From positions 62,001-126,000 of the forward strand of contig JAGXNR010000001.1 in assembly GCA_019894875.1 (NCBI GenBank): a stretch of 64,000 nt of DNA, read 5' to 3'. The DNA is from Promethearchaeota archaeon (GTDB lineage: Archaea; Asgardarchaeota; Lokiarchaeia; Sigynarchaeales; SOKP01). Made by a program: the position numbers and the translations under genes. Under the pieces are notes generated by a model. The model worked only from the letters and a program-made list of their open reading frames with translations. It was not told the origin of the DNA and ran no database searches. This document shows, piece after piece, positions 37,133 through 46,951 of this stretch; position 1 is the first letter of the stretch; each line of letters begins with the position of its first letter.

Positions 37133-37948
37133 TTATGGCTTTATTGGTTTTTTTGCTTCAAACAATCCACTTATCCCTTTAATTTTGAATACAGTCCTTT
37201 TTTCAAGGATCTTTGCTATTGCTTCTTCAACTCGCTGCATTTTTCCCTGAAAGTTAGGATTTTTTTCATTGGGGAACATAGATTTAATATATCTCATTAA
37301 CGGTTCAACTGAAGTAATATTCACCTGATTAATATACTCAAAAAACTCAATTTCTGCAAAAAAAGGTTTTAGGACTTCTCTCCCAGTTTCATTTTTGAAT
37401 TCACTGAATAATTTCATCTTCTCTTCTGAATATAGTCCAAACTCAGAAAGAAAATCTATGAGTTCTCGAGTGTGTTGTCGACTAATTGTCGTTGAAATAA
37501 ATCTACCACCCGGCTTTAATATACGATTTATAGCTATAAGAGCTTTTTCGATATTTGGGATATGATATAACATATGACATCCTATCACCACATCAAAAAC
37601 CTGATTTGGATAAGGAATTTTTTCTGCATCGATAATTTCAAATTTTATGGGGAGATTAAGTGGTTGTACATTTTCTTTAGCTTTACCCAACATTTTTTTT
37701 GAAAAATCTGATAAAACAATTGAACAAGTTAAAGGTACATTTCTAAAATTCTCAAGCCATAATTGCCCTGTACCGCAACCCAGCTCCAATACTCGCTCAT
37801 GTTCTCGAAGTTGAATTTTAGAAAAAACCCATTTCTGTAGAGATTCTGGATTTGACCCGTAGGACCATAAATTCATCCGATTAGTCAAGTTTTGATGCGT
37901 CTTATACTGCGATTCTGCATATTCTTTAACAGTTCTGTTATTTTTCAT
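37133..37948 (-). CDS. Class I SAM-dependent methyltransferase
   Basis: The SAM-binding motif I is RVLELGCGTGQLW at about residues 54-66, with motif II near IKFEIIDAEKIPYPNQVFDVVIG and post-motif LYHIPNIEKALIAINRILKPGG. These are typical of methyltransferase domain 11/25 enzymes such as UbiE-like proteins. The C-terminal third (about 180-271) is variable and probably binds the substrate, which I cannot name. It is divergent from the DUF1214-like gene. Confidence 0.9.
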   Translation of the reverse strand: MKNNRTVKEYAESQYKTHQNLTNRMNLWSYGSNPESLQKWVFSKIQLREHERVLELGCGTGQLWLENFRNVPLTCSIVLSDFSKKMLGKAKENVQPLNLPIKFEIIDAEKIPYPNQVFDVVIGCHMLYHIPNIEKALIAINRILKPGGRFISTTISRQHTRELIDFLSEFGLYSEEKMKLFSEFKNETGREVLKPFFAEIEFFEYINQVNITSVEPLMRYIKSMFPNEKNPNFQGKMQRVEEAIAKILEKRTVFKIKGISGLFEAKKPIKP

Positions 37949-38051
37949 ATAAGATGAAAGAATACGTTTATCTATTATAAATTTAGTATTACATTATACA
38001 ACTAAACCCAAAAAGGAATAATTTATAAATAAAAGAGATAAAGTTAGTATC

Positions 38052-38630
38052 ATGATTTTAATCATTTTAATTATATCAAGTCTTATTGTAGCTGTATGTT
38101 TGGCTTATTTTTGGTATTGGTATCAACTCCGACGTGCTACAGTTGGGAATTATGATATAATAAGGAATGGTTGTTGGCAAACAAATCGACGTGGGGAAGG
38201 TAGTAGAGAAGCTTTAAGAGTTCATCGTGCTAGAATTGCTAAGATAGCTGGCTTTGGGATGAATCGTGATGAAGCTATTTACTGGCATGCTGAGGTAGAC
38301 TCTCATGGCAACAAGATTAAATATAATTATAAATATAGGGTTGAGGGTCAAGATCCTGCTACGCGATGGTGGTGTCTATCTGTAAATCTAGATGGATTTT
38401 TTGTTCCTAATTTACACAACCGATATTCTTTTTCCAAAACTGATGTTAAACGTGAAACAGATGGATCATGGGAGATCAAACTCTCAACTGAAGAACAATC
38501 TGGTAATTGGATACCCTTAGGTGATCAGAGTGGGTATTATCGAATAATTTTACGCTGTTATAACCCCAATCCTTCAATGATTGAAAATAGCGAAAGTGCA
38601 AATCTCCCACAAATTATACTTGAGGATTGA
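38052..38630 (+). CDS. DUF1214-like membrane-anchored protein
   Basis: One N-terminal transmembrane helix (about residues 2-21) precedes a domain that resembles DUF1214: RARIAKIAGFGMNRDEAIYWHAEVDSHG, YKYRVEGQDPATRWWCLSVN, NRYSFSKTDV, a DGSWEIKLS strand, NWIPLGDQSGYYRIILRCYNP and a final LPQIILED. DUF1254 and DUF1214 are usually in one protein; here this half stands alone and the next gene looks like the other half. The next open frame starts within the last codons of this gene, so coupling is likely. Function unknown. Confidence 0.7.
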   Translation: MILIILIISSLIVAVCLAYFWYWYQLRRATVGNYDIIRNGCWQTNRRGEGSREALRVHRARIAKIAGFGMNRDEAIYWHAEVDSHGNKIKYNYKYRVEGQDPATRWWCLSVNLDGFFVPNLHNRYSFSKTDVKRETDGSWEIKLSTEEQSGNWIPLGDQSGYYRIILRCYNPNPSMIENSESANLPQIILED

Positions 38631-38632
38631 AT

Positions 38633-39204
38633 ATGACATTATTATTTATTCAGATTATGGTTTGGATTATTACAACTCTTATTCTATCAAGATTATTATA
38701 TATTTTTGGGATAACCCTATATACTTACTATCTTACGGATAAGCGACTGAAAGGATTTGGAAATTATCGTATACCAAACACTTTTTTCCATGGACGGGTA
38801 ACTTCAGCAAATCTCGTCTTGTCCCTTACCCAACACCCCATGCAATGGTTTCGTCATGTATCTATGACGTTCATAAAAAAATACTGAAGATTCGGGCGAC
38901 CGTACCCGAAAGCGTCTACTGGTCGATTACTTTTTTCGCCCTTAACCAAGATTGTTATTTTACTCTGAATGACCTTGAAGTCAAACAAAAATATGGACAA
39001 GATGTAGAAATCGTTCTAAAAAAACGAGGAATATCTTATACGACTAAGAAGAATGAAATTATCGTGTCCGCACCCCGTTTTAGCAAAAGGGGATTGATCT
39101 TGATTAGGATTGTCATGATGGATCCAAGTGACAAAGAGGAAATTAAAAGAATCACCCAAATACAAAAAATGGTTACCACTGAAGTACTTGAAATTGACCA
39201 ATGA
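38633..39204 (+). pseudogene. DUF1254-like partner, interrupted by a frameshift
   Basis: Two overlapping frames seem to make one protein. The first, from ATG 38633 (or TTG 38627) to a stop at 38887, has a transmembrane helix and NTFFHGRVTSAN. The second, open to 39204, continues with TPHAMVSSCIYDVHKK, then PESVYWSITFFALNQD, which is what a DUF1254-like core should look like; its in-frame ATG at 38845 is in the middle of that core. The shift lies at about 38790-38885. The combined length, about 190 residues, equals that of the DUF1214-like neighbour. Sequencing error, a recent mutation or programmed frameshifting are all possible. Confidence 0.6.
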
Positions 39205-39380
39205 CAATCATTTTATTTTAGAGCAAATCTTCTTCTTTTAAGCTTAATATGACTTTAACTCATCTTTAAACTATTAATACTTTTTTTTCGTTATAGATGT
39301 CAATCATAAAACTTATTTTAATGAAAATCTAGAATATTAATTGTTAAAACAGAGGGTTATTATTAATTAATTCAAATTTA

Positions 39381-40376
39381 TTGTCTAAAAGAGTTTTAAA
39401 GATGCCAGAAAGTAGTACAATCTTATATGACTTAAACAAAGTATTTATTCCCTGTCGCACAGTTTTAGAAATGGAGGCATTAACTTCGTTATTTCTTGAG
39501 TATTATAATTATAATGAAATTAGAGATCTACCACAAACCCAACCATCAAGTGAAAGCCTAATTGAGGTATTTCGAGTAATAGATTGCGAACCACTTGAGA
39601 GAATAATTGAATATTTTATTGATGTTATTGTAAGTAAGTTAAGACCTATCGTAATGTATGCGCGAGATCATCATGATAGGGTCAGAATGGGAAATGTTGA
39701 TGCCTATACCAAAACTAGGTTATGCTTATTTTTTGCTTTACATAGATTAAAATTAAAATTTCTGATTATCAAACACTTTCTGGATAAATTTAAAGAAAAG
39801 GAATATAGTTTAGATATCTCTGATAATCAGGAGGTTCTTGGAGCCCATACGTTCCTTTCAACCTTTTATAAGGATTATTATAAAAAGAATAAAATGAACC
39901 TTAAATTGATGTTATCTTCAAAAAGGATGTCAAAAAGAGTAAGTGAACTAATGGACACTTCAAACACTATCACCAATGAAGATATTATTAACGCTATTAC
40001 GTTTAAAAAGTTCTTAGATGATAAAAATAGAATCAAATTCATCATGAAAGAAATTAAAGCTTCTCTTTTTGTGTGCAAAATAATGTTTGCTCAAATGGAC
40101 GTACATACTCCTTTCACAATTGGAAAAGAAGTTATGATTGATGCTGAAGAGATTATGATAAGTCAAGATTTTATTCCTGAGCTAATTCCTGCTATATCTC
40201 GCAGTTATGCAGAAACAAATCAGGCTCATCTCGAAGACTGTTTTAGAGCACAAGAATTTATGATGAAAAGAGTGTTAGAAGGGATAAATTTTGCAGTAGA
40301 TACTGCTTCTGGTGGGCAGATTAACCTTGACTTAGAGGAAACAATCTATAACACGGGAAATATCTTTGAAATATAG
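39381..40376 (+). CDS. Unrecognised 331-residue helical protein
   Basis: I do not recognise the family. The protein is soluble and almost entirely helical, with YARDHHDRVRMGNVDAYTKTRL as a conserved-looking centre rich in His, Asp and Arg, and long amphipathic helices. There is no signal peptide or membrane helix. The given start is TTG at 39381; ATG at 39402 (MPESSTILYD) is as likely. It stands alone with 176 AT-rich bases before it and 123 after, upstream of an MFS transporter gene. Confidence 0.65.
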   Translation: MSKRVLKMPESSTILYDLNKVFIPCRTVLEMEALTSLFLEYYNYNEIRDLPQTQPSSESLIEVFRVIDCEPLERIIEYFIDVIVSKLRPIVMYARDHHDRVRMGNVDAYTKTRLCLFFALHRLKLKFLIIKHFLDKFKEKEYSLDISDNQEVLGAHTFLSTFYKDYYKKNKMNLKLMLSSKRMSKRVSELMDTSNTITNEDIINAITFKKFLDDKNRIKFIMKEIKASLFVCKIMFAQMDVHTPFTIGKEVMIDAEEIMISQDFIPELIPAISRSYAETNQAHLEDCFRAQEFMMKRVLEGINFAVDTASGGQINLDLEETIYNTGNIFEI

Positions 40377-40499
40377 TTTTAAAGTATTTCCGTAGAGTAA
40401 TTTTACCTATTATTACAAAAAGGTATATTTCATCAAATGTGAAACAATTTAACTTATTTTTAATTTAAAAAATCAATAGCCCTTCATTACTTAGTTAAT

Positions 40500-41798
40500 A
40501 TGAAACTCTTTAAAGTAGATGAGAATCGTTTTACTCACGATTACAATCAGATGTTAAGGATTATTATCTTAAACTCTCTTGGCTTTTTTTTTCTCGGTTT
40601 TTGGCTACCTATTATTGCTAGATCGAATATGAACGCAAGTGCTTTGCAAATAAGCTTAGTTGTAGTAACTAATGTTATCGGGCGCATGACTAGTGGTTTT
40701 ATCATAGGTTTTATAGTTGATCGCGTTAAATCAAGAACCTCACTCGTTTTAATCGGATCTTTTGGAAGAGCTATTGCGTATTTCATTATATATGCTGCGT
40801 TTATTTCTAATCAGATTTTTCTCCTAGGTTTGGGTCACGGAACTTTAGGTTTCATGGCAGGAGTATTCTGGATACCTTTTAACATTTTAGTAGCCGAAAA
40901 ATCAAACAAAGATCATCGCTCTCAAGCTTATGGAAAAAGAGATTCTATAAATGCAATAGGTCAAATGATTGGGGCAACATTCGGTTTTACTCTTATTATG
41001 ATAGCGAGTGCCTATACAAATAATCCGGTTCTATTATATATTGCCATTCCAATATATGGTATTTCAAACCTTTTTGCAGGTATTTTGTTCTATCGTAAAG
41101 TAGATGAAACAGTTAAATTCTCTTCAATCCCCGTTGAAAATTCAGAAAATAATCATGTAAAAACCAAATTCTTTACTTCTAAATCTATGATTATTGGTGC
41201 TTTTTTTCTAATTTGCATTCTCTTTATGGGAAGTGTTAATGGATCAATAGCACGACCTTTCTTAAATATCTATATCATAGAAAATATTGAAAGTAATATC
41301 AACTTAGTGCTTTGGGCGTACCTACCAGCAGGACTATTAGCGACTCTTTTAGCTCCAAAATTGGGTGCCATTGTAGATAAACTTCCTCCTTTAGTAGGCA
41401 TATCAATAACTAGTTCACTAGGAGCGTTAATGACGTTTTTTTTAATAAATTCGGCTAATATATGGCTTTTCTCGACTTTTCTTCTATTTGATTTAGCAAT
41501 TGGGATGTCTGCGGGATTAATATTTGCAAACTTAATGAGCAGAATTTCTTCTGAGCATAGAGGGAAAATCTTCGGAGTAGGTGATTTTTTTGCGTTTTTA
41601 GGAAGCGTAATAGGTCCGATTTTAGGGGGTATCGTATGGGATTTAATTAGTCCAAAATTTCCCTTCATCATATCGATATTTGTTGAATTATCACTAATCC
41701 CTCTCTATTTAGCAGCAGTGTATCTTCTACTTCCCCATATGGCAGAATCATATGATATAAACAAGAAAGATAAAATTCTTTCTGAATTTGAAGTCTAA
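40500..41798 (+). CDS. Major facilitator superfamily transporter
   Basis: A 432-residue membrane protein with about twelve predicted helices in two halves and a cytoplasmic loop near residues 205-225. The VDRVKSRTSLVLIGSFGR segment after helix 2 is the typical MFS motif A. The second half has an IVDKLPP segment at the equivalent place. Substrate unknown; drug or sugar efflux are usual roles. Its stop overlaps that of the convergent DUF2284 gene by four bases. Confidence 0.9.
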   Translation: MKLFKVDENRFTHDYNQMLRIIILNSLGFFFLGFWLPIIARSNMNASALQISLVVVTNVIGRMTSGFIIGFIVDRVKSRTSLVLIGSFGRAIAYFIIYAAFISNQIFLLGLGHGTLGFMAGVFWIPFNILVAEKSNKDHRSQAYGKRDSINAIGQMIGATFGFTLIMIASAYTNNPVLLYIAIPIYGISNLFAGILFYRKVDETVKFSSIPVENSENNHVKTKFFTSKSMIIGAFFLICILFMGSVNGSIARPFLNIYIIENIESNINLVLWAYLPAGLLATLLAPKLGAIVDKLPPLVGISITSSLGALMTFFLINSANIWLFSTFLLFDLAIGMSAGLIFANLMSRISSEHRGKIFGVGDFFAFLGSVIGPILGGIVWDLISPKFPFIISIFVELSLIPLYLAAVYLLLPHMAESYDINKKDKILSEFEV

Positions 41799-42442
41799 TA
41801 CACGATTATTAATCCTGCTAAGGTTCCTTTAGGAACTTCTGAAGGGTCTGTATTAGTTGCCATAGGAAAAATATCCCAACCTGCTTGAGCAACCATTTTA
41901 TACACATCTATTCCCACAGCTTCCATTGAAGGTCTTGCTCTTAAAGAAAATCGACACCTTTGCCCTTCCATTGCTAAACAATTTTTTTCTAACCCACAAA
42001 ATACGTGACGACACGATCCAGCAGCAAAGCCGAAAACCAAGTAATATCCATCAAAAAATGCCGCAGATTCAATATCACTCACAATCTTATAAACTTTCTC
42101 ATAAGCCGCAACCCGTTCTTTAATAGTCGCCTTATCTCTCACAAGCACTTCAGAAGGAAAGTCAATGATAAAAAATATAGCCCATTTATATTTTTCCAAA
42201 TAATTTCTAAGCTCTGCTGGCTTTAACGTATTTGGTGGACAGTGAGCACATACACCATACCCAAAGCATCTAGGAACTTGACATTTTAGAGTCACCCGTT
42301 CATCCACGGGAATTTCTTTTGCTGTTATGATTTTCACTTTACTTGCTCCCAATTCGATTGCTTTTTCCCTATATTCTTCAAGGTTTTTCTTAAGCTTATC
42401 CTCATCGATATCAAGGGTTATTTTTTCGATTTTTTTACTCAT
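41795..42442 (-). CDS. DUF2284 cysteine-rich metal-binding protein
   Basis: A 215-residue protein with CQVPRCFGYGVCAHCPP in the N-terminal third and CRHVFCGLEKNCLAMEGQRC in the C-terminal half, the two cysteine clusters of DUF2284. These are likely Fe-S or other metal sites. The family often occurs near corrinoid or methyltransferase genes, but none is adjacent here. The exact function is unknown. It is convergent with the MFS gene. Confidence 0.88.
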   Translation of the reverse strand: MSKKIEKITLDIDEDKLKKNLEEYREKAIELGASKVKIITAKEIPVDERVTLKCQVPRCFGYGVCAHCPPNTLKPAELRNYLEKYKWAIFFIIDFPSEVLVRDKATIKERVAAYEKVYKIVSDIESAAFFDGYYLVFGFAAGSCRHVFCGLEKNCLAMEGQRCRFSLRARPSMEAVGIDVYKMVAQAGWDIFPMATNTDPSEVPKGTLAGLIIVY

Positions 42443-42667
42443 TATATTTTCAGCATCAGTTTTATGTATGTAAATAATTATATCTTATTAAACTAATATA
42501 GTGTAAGAATTACTATGAATCTGATGTAAAAACTCCTTCATTTCCATAATTTGATAATTAGGAAGAGATCCCAATTCAAAAATATATACATCCAAAGAAA
42601 GATTATTAATTAAAATCAAATATTTCTTTTATATAAACCACAAAAGCAATAGAAAATGTGCATGTAA

Positions 42668-43186
42668 ATGAGTAGTGGAAAAACTTTCTGCTTTATTGGA
42701 GGTATTATGACCCTTGTAGCAACATTTCTCCTAGGATTTGGGTATGATCCACTAGCAGAGATGGGTTTCTTTGGCATTGGATTTTTAATGAATATCGATA
42801 ACATCTTCGAGGATACTTTATTCTATTCTACACTCTTTGATGGACAAGATTTTGTGGTATACCTATTATTTATTGTTTTAATTATCTTTTTGATTTCAGG
42901 TTTTATTCAATTAGCTGGATTAAAAAATCGAATCGCAGCAATTATAGGTTCCCTTCTTCCCTTATTTATTAGCTTAGTTTTTATATCAGATTTTTATGAC
43001 ATCCTCATCCCGGATCCCGTTACAAATATTACAACTTTCTTTTGGAATCAATCAATTGTAGAAGGAATTGTGCCATTACATGTTCCTGTTGGGGCACTCG
43101 GTTCTCTGGAAGTATCTCTTGGGACTTATATCCTACTTGGTGGTGGCATTCTAGGTTTCATCGGTGGTATTATGGGAGTTGAATAA
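42668..43186 (+). CDS. Unrecognised four-helix membrane protein
   Basis: A 172-residue integral membrane protein with helices near residues 8-24, 64-83, 88-107 and 148-170 and a loop that includes DPVTNITTFFW. I do not recognise a family. Similar four-helix proteins are common in archaea and often uncharacterised. It stands alone; the 225 bases upstream and 379 bases downstream contain no clear gene. Confidence 0.6.
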   Translation: MSSGKTFCFIGGIMTLVATFLLGFGYDPLAEMGFFGIGFLMNIDNIFEDTLFYSTLFDGQDFVVYLLFIVLIIFLISGFIQLAGLKNRIAAIIGSLLPLFISLVFISDFYDILIPDPVTNITTFFWNQSIVEGIVPLHVPVGALGSLEVSLGTYILLGGGILGFIGGIMGVE

Positions 43187-43315
43187 TACAACAAAGAAAT
43201 TACGACTTTTATCTTAGAAATATCTTTTTTTCAATATTTCAAAATTCTACTCTACTTCTATTTAGAAAAAAAAAAGTTAAAATAATTAGAATTCATCCTT
43301 TTATCCTGATTTCGT

Positions 43316-43555
43316 CTAACGAAAATCAGTAATTTCTAAAGGTCTTATATCTAATTCATTTAGAATGGCCATAACCTTAGTTCTTATTTTAATCTGATGG
43401 CCTTCAGTCATTTTATTCATTATACTTATCTTTTCTTCATCAATTTGGTCTACTAAACTGTTAATTTGAGTTTCTATGAAGTCTAGGAAAAGGTTATAAC
43501 ATACAAGAAATAGATAAAAAATAAATAATAATACAAAAAATAGGAATACAGTTTT
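43316..43555 (-). pseudogene. Open frame without a start codon, possible gene remnant
   Basis: Within the 379-base gap 43187-43565, the minus strand stays open from about 43555 to a TAG at 43316. It reads as a hydrophobic segment (TVFLFFVLLFIFYLFLVCY) followed by a polar helical end that looks coding. There is no ATG, GTG or TTG before residue 45 or so. It may be the 3' remnant of a lost membrane gene, start at a non-standard codon, or be chance. Confidence 0.35.
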
Positions 43556-43565
43556 TTAAGTATTC

Positions 43566-44405
43566 TTAATACTCATTAGGCATTTTTTTCAGCTCTGCGA
43601 GTGAAAATACAGGACCATCTGTGCAGACAAACTTGTTCCCTATGTTACATCGTCCGCATTTTCCAATTCCGCATTTCATTCGCATTTCTAAACTGTTCAA
43701 AATCTGTTCATCCTTCCAACCAAGTTCTACAAGTTCAGCCACAGCCGTTCTAATCATTATAGGAGGTCCACAGATAATCGCTACCGCATTATCGGGAGAG
43801 GGCGCAACTTTTTTAACGATTGCCGCAACAAAACCAACTTCATGAGTCCATTCTTCTTCTTCACGATCAATAGTTAAAACTACGTTAATATCATCACGTT
43901 TTTCCCATTCTTCTAATAAATCTCTGTATAAAACTTCACCTGAATCTCTATTTCCATAGATTGTTGTAATATCGCCATAGTCTTTTCGATATCTCTCATC
44001 AAGTAAATAAAGAATAAGAGATCTTAAAGTTGAATAAGCAAATCCCCCACCGATGACTACTATATTTTTTCCTTTCATATCCTCCATCGGCCATCCATTA
44101 CCACAGGGACCTCTTATACCTATGATATCTCCAACTTCACTGCCATGAAATCCAGAGGTAACTGTTCCCATCTTTTTAATCGTGAATTTTATAGTACCTT
44201 CTTCGGTCGGCGAAGAAGCAATCCCAATAGGACACTCTCCCTTCCCAATTAAACTGATTTCGGCAAACTGTCCTGGAACATAATCAAATTTCTTGTAATC
44301 TTCTTCGTTTTTAAACTCTAATTCAATAGTTTTTACATCATTGAGTTTATTTTCTGCTATTACCGATTTAACTCTGGTTAAATAAGGAATATATGGATTA
44401 GACAA
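43566..44405 (-). CDS. flxA: FlxA-like FAD/NAD(P)-binding reductase subunit
   Basis: A ferredoxin-NADP reductase-type protein like HydG/PyrK and the FlxA subunit of Flx-Hdr systems. Visible: YVPGQFAEISL for FAD, GPCGNGWP, VIGGGFAYSTLRSL for NAD(P), and a [2Fe-2S] tail with CGIGKCGRCN and a final CTDGP. It should exchange electrons between NAD(P)H and the Fe-S subunits. It is the last gene of the operon and overlaps flxB by eight bases. Residue identity for NADH or NADPH cannot be read off. Confidence 0.85.
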   Translation of the reverse strand: MSNPYIPYLTRVKSVIAENKLNDVKTIELEFKNEEDYKKFDYVPGQFAEISLIGKGECPIGIASSPTEEGTIKFTIKKMGTVTSGFHGSEVGDIIGIRGPCGNGWPMEDMKGKNIVVIGGGFAYSTLRSLILYLLDERYRKDYGDITTIYGNRDSGEVLYRDLLEEWEKRDDINVVLTIDREEEEWTHEVGFVAAIVKKVAPSPDNAVAIICGPPIMIRTAVAELVELGWKDEQILNSLEMRMKCGIGKCGRCNIGNKFVCTDGPVFSLAELKKMPNEY

Positions 44406-45459
44406 CTACTTTCTCATCCTCCTTTTTTTCTATTTTTTCTACTTTATGTAAAATTGTGAGAATATCATTATTAGCTGGACAAACTGCTATACACCTTCCA
44501 CATCCAACACACCCCAATAATTCATAATTCTCGGGGTAATAGCTAAACTTATGCATTATTCTATTGCGACAACGTTGGATCTTTGTGTTGCGAGGATTGT
44601 GTCCGCTTGTCTCCATTGTATAAAGACAGGATTGACAGGTATCCCAGATTCTTATTCTACGACCACGGTTATTATACTGATCTGTTTCATCTATCACATC
44701 AAAACATGTGCATGTAGGACATAAGTAGCTGCATGAACCACACCCTATACAAGATTCACTTATTTCTGCCCATACGGGGTGTTCAAAATTAGTTTCTAAA
44801 TTCTTTACAATCTTCTCCGAATCTATTTTTGCAGTTATCATTTCTTCTGCCTGTTTAGCTAATTCAGCGGATTTTTTCACGTCGCTGTCACTAGCATCAG
44901 AAAGCCATGATAATTTCTTGACGATTTCTTTACCTTTATCGCTAATTCCTTCAACTAAATAAGTTTCACCTAGATCAGTGAGAAATACATCCATATTTTC
45001 TTTGTTAAAAGGATTTCCGTTAACAGATGTACAAAAGCATGTGGTTCTTGGTGTATTACATCCAATTCCAATAAGCGTTGTATTTTCTTTTTTCTTTAAG
45101 TATATCTCATCTTTATAATTTCCATGAGATGAGAAGAATTTTGCAAATAATTCAAAACTATAAGCGTCACATGGTCGGATTCCAAATATTAGGAATTTCT
45201 GATCAAGGTCTTGTCTATCTGTAATCTCAACATCTTTTTCATCTAAAGTATATTCAAATAATACTTCCATTTGAGGAAATAATATTGCTTTTGGTGGAAT
45301 CTTAGAATTCAAGTAGTCAAGTACTATATCTTCGGATTTATCAACTTTTTCAAAAACTATGTTTCCTTTCTTTTTAATCGGAGCATAAAAGTTATACTCA
45401 CTTGCAAGTTCATTATACAATTTTCCAATATCGTCTTTCTTTAATATTTTTTGTTCCAT
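44398..45459 (-). CDS. flxB: FlxB-like (HydB/AsrA-type) Fe-S subunit
   Basis: A 353-residue protein with an N-terminal domain of HydB/anaerobic sulfite reductase A type and two [4Fe-4S] motifs, CIGCGSCSYLCPTCTC at about residue 236 and CVGCGRCIAVCPANNDI near 316. A GGAGGT Shine-Dalgarno lies ten bases before the ATG. It is thought to carry electrons between FlxA and FlxC or HdrA. It overlaps flxA by eight bases and follows flxC by 15 bases. Confidence 0.85.
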   Translation of the reverse strand: MEQKILKKDDIGKLYNELASEYNFYAPIKKKGNIVFEKVDKSEDIVLDYLNSKIPPKAILFPQMEVLFEYTLDEKDVEITDRQDLDQKFLIFGIRPCDAYSFELFAKFFSSHGNYKDEIYLKKKENTTLIGIGCNTPRTTCFCTSVNGNPFNKENMDVFLTDLGETYLVEGISDKGKEIVKKLSWLSDASDSDVKKSAELAKQAEEMITAKIDSEKIVKNLETNFEHPVWAEISESCIGCGSCSYLCPTCTCFDVIDETDQYNNRGRRIRIWDTCQSCLYTMETSGHNPRNTKIQRCRNRIMHKFSYYPENYELLGCVGCGRCIAVCPANNDILTILHKVEKIEKKEDEKVVV

Positions 45460-45474
45460 TTTTCACATACCTCC

Positions 45475-46485
45475 TTAATCTTCCTCTAACATAAATTCTT
45501 CTGCATCATCCATACTAAAATCCATCATTGGAGGAAGTATTTCGGCACTGAGTCCTGAAGTGAAATCAAATCGTTTCTTGACTACTTCTTCCAACTTCCT
45601 CGTAATTTTATTCAGATCAATACCAACTGGGCATACAGATGAACATGCTCCGCACGCAACACATCTCCCCGCTAAGTGGAATGCTCTTATCAAATGAAAT
45701 ACGATTATATCAGGTAATTGAGTAGTTTTTCCAAACCACACGGGTAGATTTTGATCTACAAAACAGAGGTTGCAATAGCACACGGGACACGCTTGACGGC
45801 ATGAATAACACAGTGTACATGGTTCAAGTGCGTCTTTAATGTATTCCCATTTTTCTTCAGTTGATTTTAAATCATACTCAGCAACATCAGCAAATTCATC
45901 ATGGATAGATTCCAACTCCTGACATTCACCAACACATGTCTCTCCTGTAGCTGAGGGGGATTTTACTTGACAAACTTTGCATAATTCGTTAATATACTGG
46001 TCGTAGGGAAATGTTTGTTCCCAATCTCTTCCTTTAACGAGGATATCATCACCATTTATTGAAACATCAAGAATCTCCTTTTCCCCAATTTCAAGATCGA
46101 TTAGACTTCTGTTAACATTTCCATTACATTTAATTCCAATCATCTTTACGTTTTCTAAGTCAATCTGTTTTTCTGCGGCTAAAAGATTTACCGCCCTGCC
46201 AACACAACCCTTTGCAACAATTCCAATCTTGAGAGGTTTTCCCTCTGAATCACAAAGTTGGGGCATTAAGGGAGCTAAATATCTAGCTAAATTAATATAA
46301 CAGAGATTATTCCAGATTAGTTTATCGACATTTTCTTCTTTCCTAATAATTATTGGAGTAGAACTTAATGGTACAGAACCTTCCGAATATCCCATAACTA
46401 CATCTACTGTTTTCTCACTGAGTAACTTTTTAGCAATATCTCTTATTGAATTTTCAATTTCTTTATTTTCCGTTTCAATGGTCAT
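45475..46485 (-). CDS. flxC: FlxC-like Fe-S subunit
   Basis: A 336-residue protein with an N-terminal domain like the beta subunit of formate dehydrogenase/F420 hydrogenase (NLCYINLARYLAPLM, KGCVGRAVNLLAAEKQI) and cysteine motifs CTLCYSCRQACPVCYCNLC and CVACGACSSVCPVGIDL. This matches FlxC in Flx-Hdr clusters. An AAGGAG ribosome-binding site precedes the ATG. It lies three bases after flxD (mvhD) ends. Confidence 0.82.
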   Translation of the reverse strand: MTIETENKEIENSIRDIAKKLLSEKTVDVVMGYSEGSVPLSSTPIIIRKEENVDKLIWNNLCYINLARYLAPLMPQLCDSEGKPLKIGIVAKGCVGRAVNLLAAEKQIDLENVKMIGIKCNGNVNRSLIDLEIGEKEILDVSINGDDILVKGRDWEQTFPYDQYINELCKVCQVKSPSATGETCVGECQELESIHDEFADVAEYDLKSTEEKWEYIKDALEPCTLCYSCRQACPVCYCNLCFVDQNLPVWFGKTTQLPDIIVFHLIRAFHLAGRCVACGACSSVCPVGIDLNKITRKLEEVVKKRFDFTSGLSAEILPPMMDFSMDDAEEFMLEED

Positions 46486-46488
46486 TTT

Positions 46489-46938
46489 TTACCACTCCTT
46501 CTGAAATTTTGTATTTGGACCTAATTCTTTTACAACCTTTGTAGCCTTCCTTACCAACACAGCAAAGCGCTCACCTTCAGCAGCAGAAGCCCACATGAAC
46601 TGTACTCTGTTTTTTAGCCCAAAAAAATCTAACAACTCATTTAATATTGCAAATCGTCTTCGAGCAACCAAGTTTCCACTGATATAATGACAATCACCAG
46701 GGTGGCAACCACTGATGAGGACTCCATCCCAACCGTCGGTCAAACTCTTTATTATGAAATAAGGATTAACGCGCCCGCTACACGGAACCCTAACAACCCG
46801 GATACTTGGTGGATACTGAATTCTACTCACTCCCGCGAGATCTGCTCCCGCATAAGAACACCAATTACATAGGAATGCAATAATTTTTGGTTCCCAATTC
46901 TCTTCAATTTTCTTATCTTTTACAACTGTTTCAGTCAT
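46489..46938 (-). CDS. flxD: MvhD/FlxD-type Fe-S subunit, short form
   Basis: A 149-residue MvhD family protein that links HdrA to its electron donor by a [2Fe-2S] centre. It has CNWCSYAGADLAGVSR, RVVRVPCSGRVN, GVLISGCHPGDCHY and the QFMWASAAEGERFA segment, all typical. It is a paralogue of the MvhD at 49979-50740 and lacks that protein's C-terminal extension. A GAGGT sequence precedes the ATG. It lies 13 bases downstream of the large hdrA. Confidence 0.92.
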   Translation of the reverse strand: MTETVVKDKKIEENWEPKIIAFLCNWCSYAGADLAGVSRIQYPPSIRVVRVPCSGRVNPYFIIKSLTDGWDGVLISGCHPGDCHYISGNLVARRRFAILNELLDFFGLKNRVQFMWASAAEGERFAVLVRKATKVVKELGPNTKFQKEW

Positions 46939-46951
46939 TTTTAAAAACCTC

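Noticed and set aside
37076..37300. Plus-strand open frame of 74 codons
   Set aside because: Mostly antisense to the methyltransferase gene 37133-37948 with no recognisable content.
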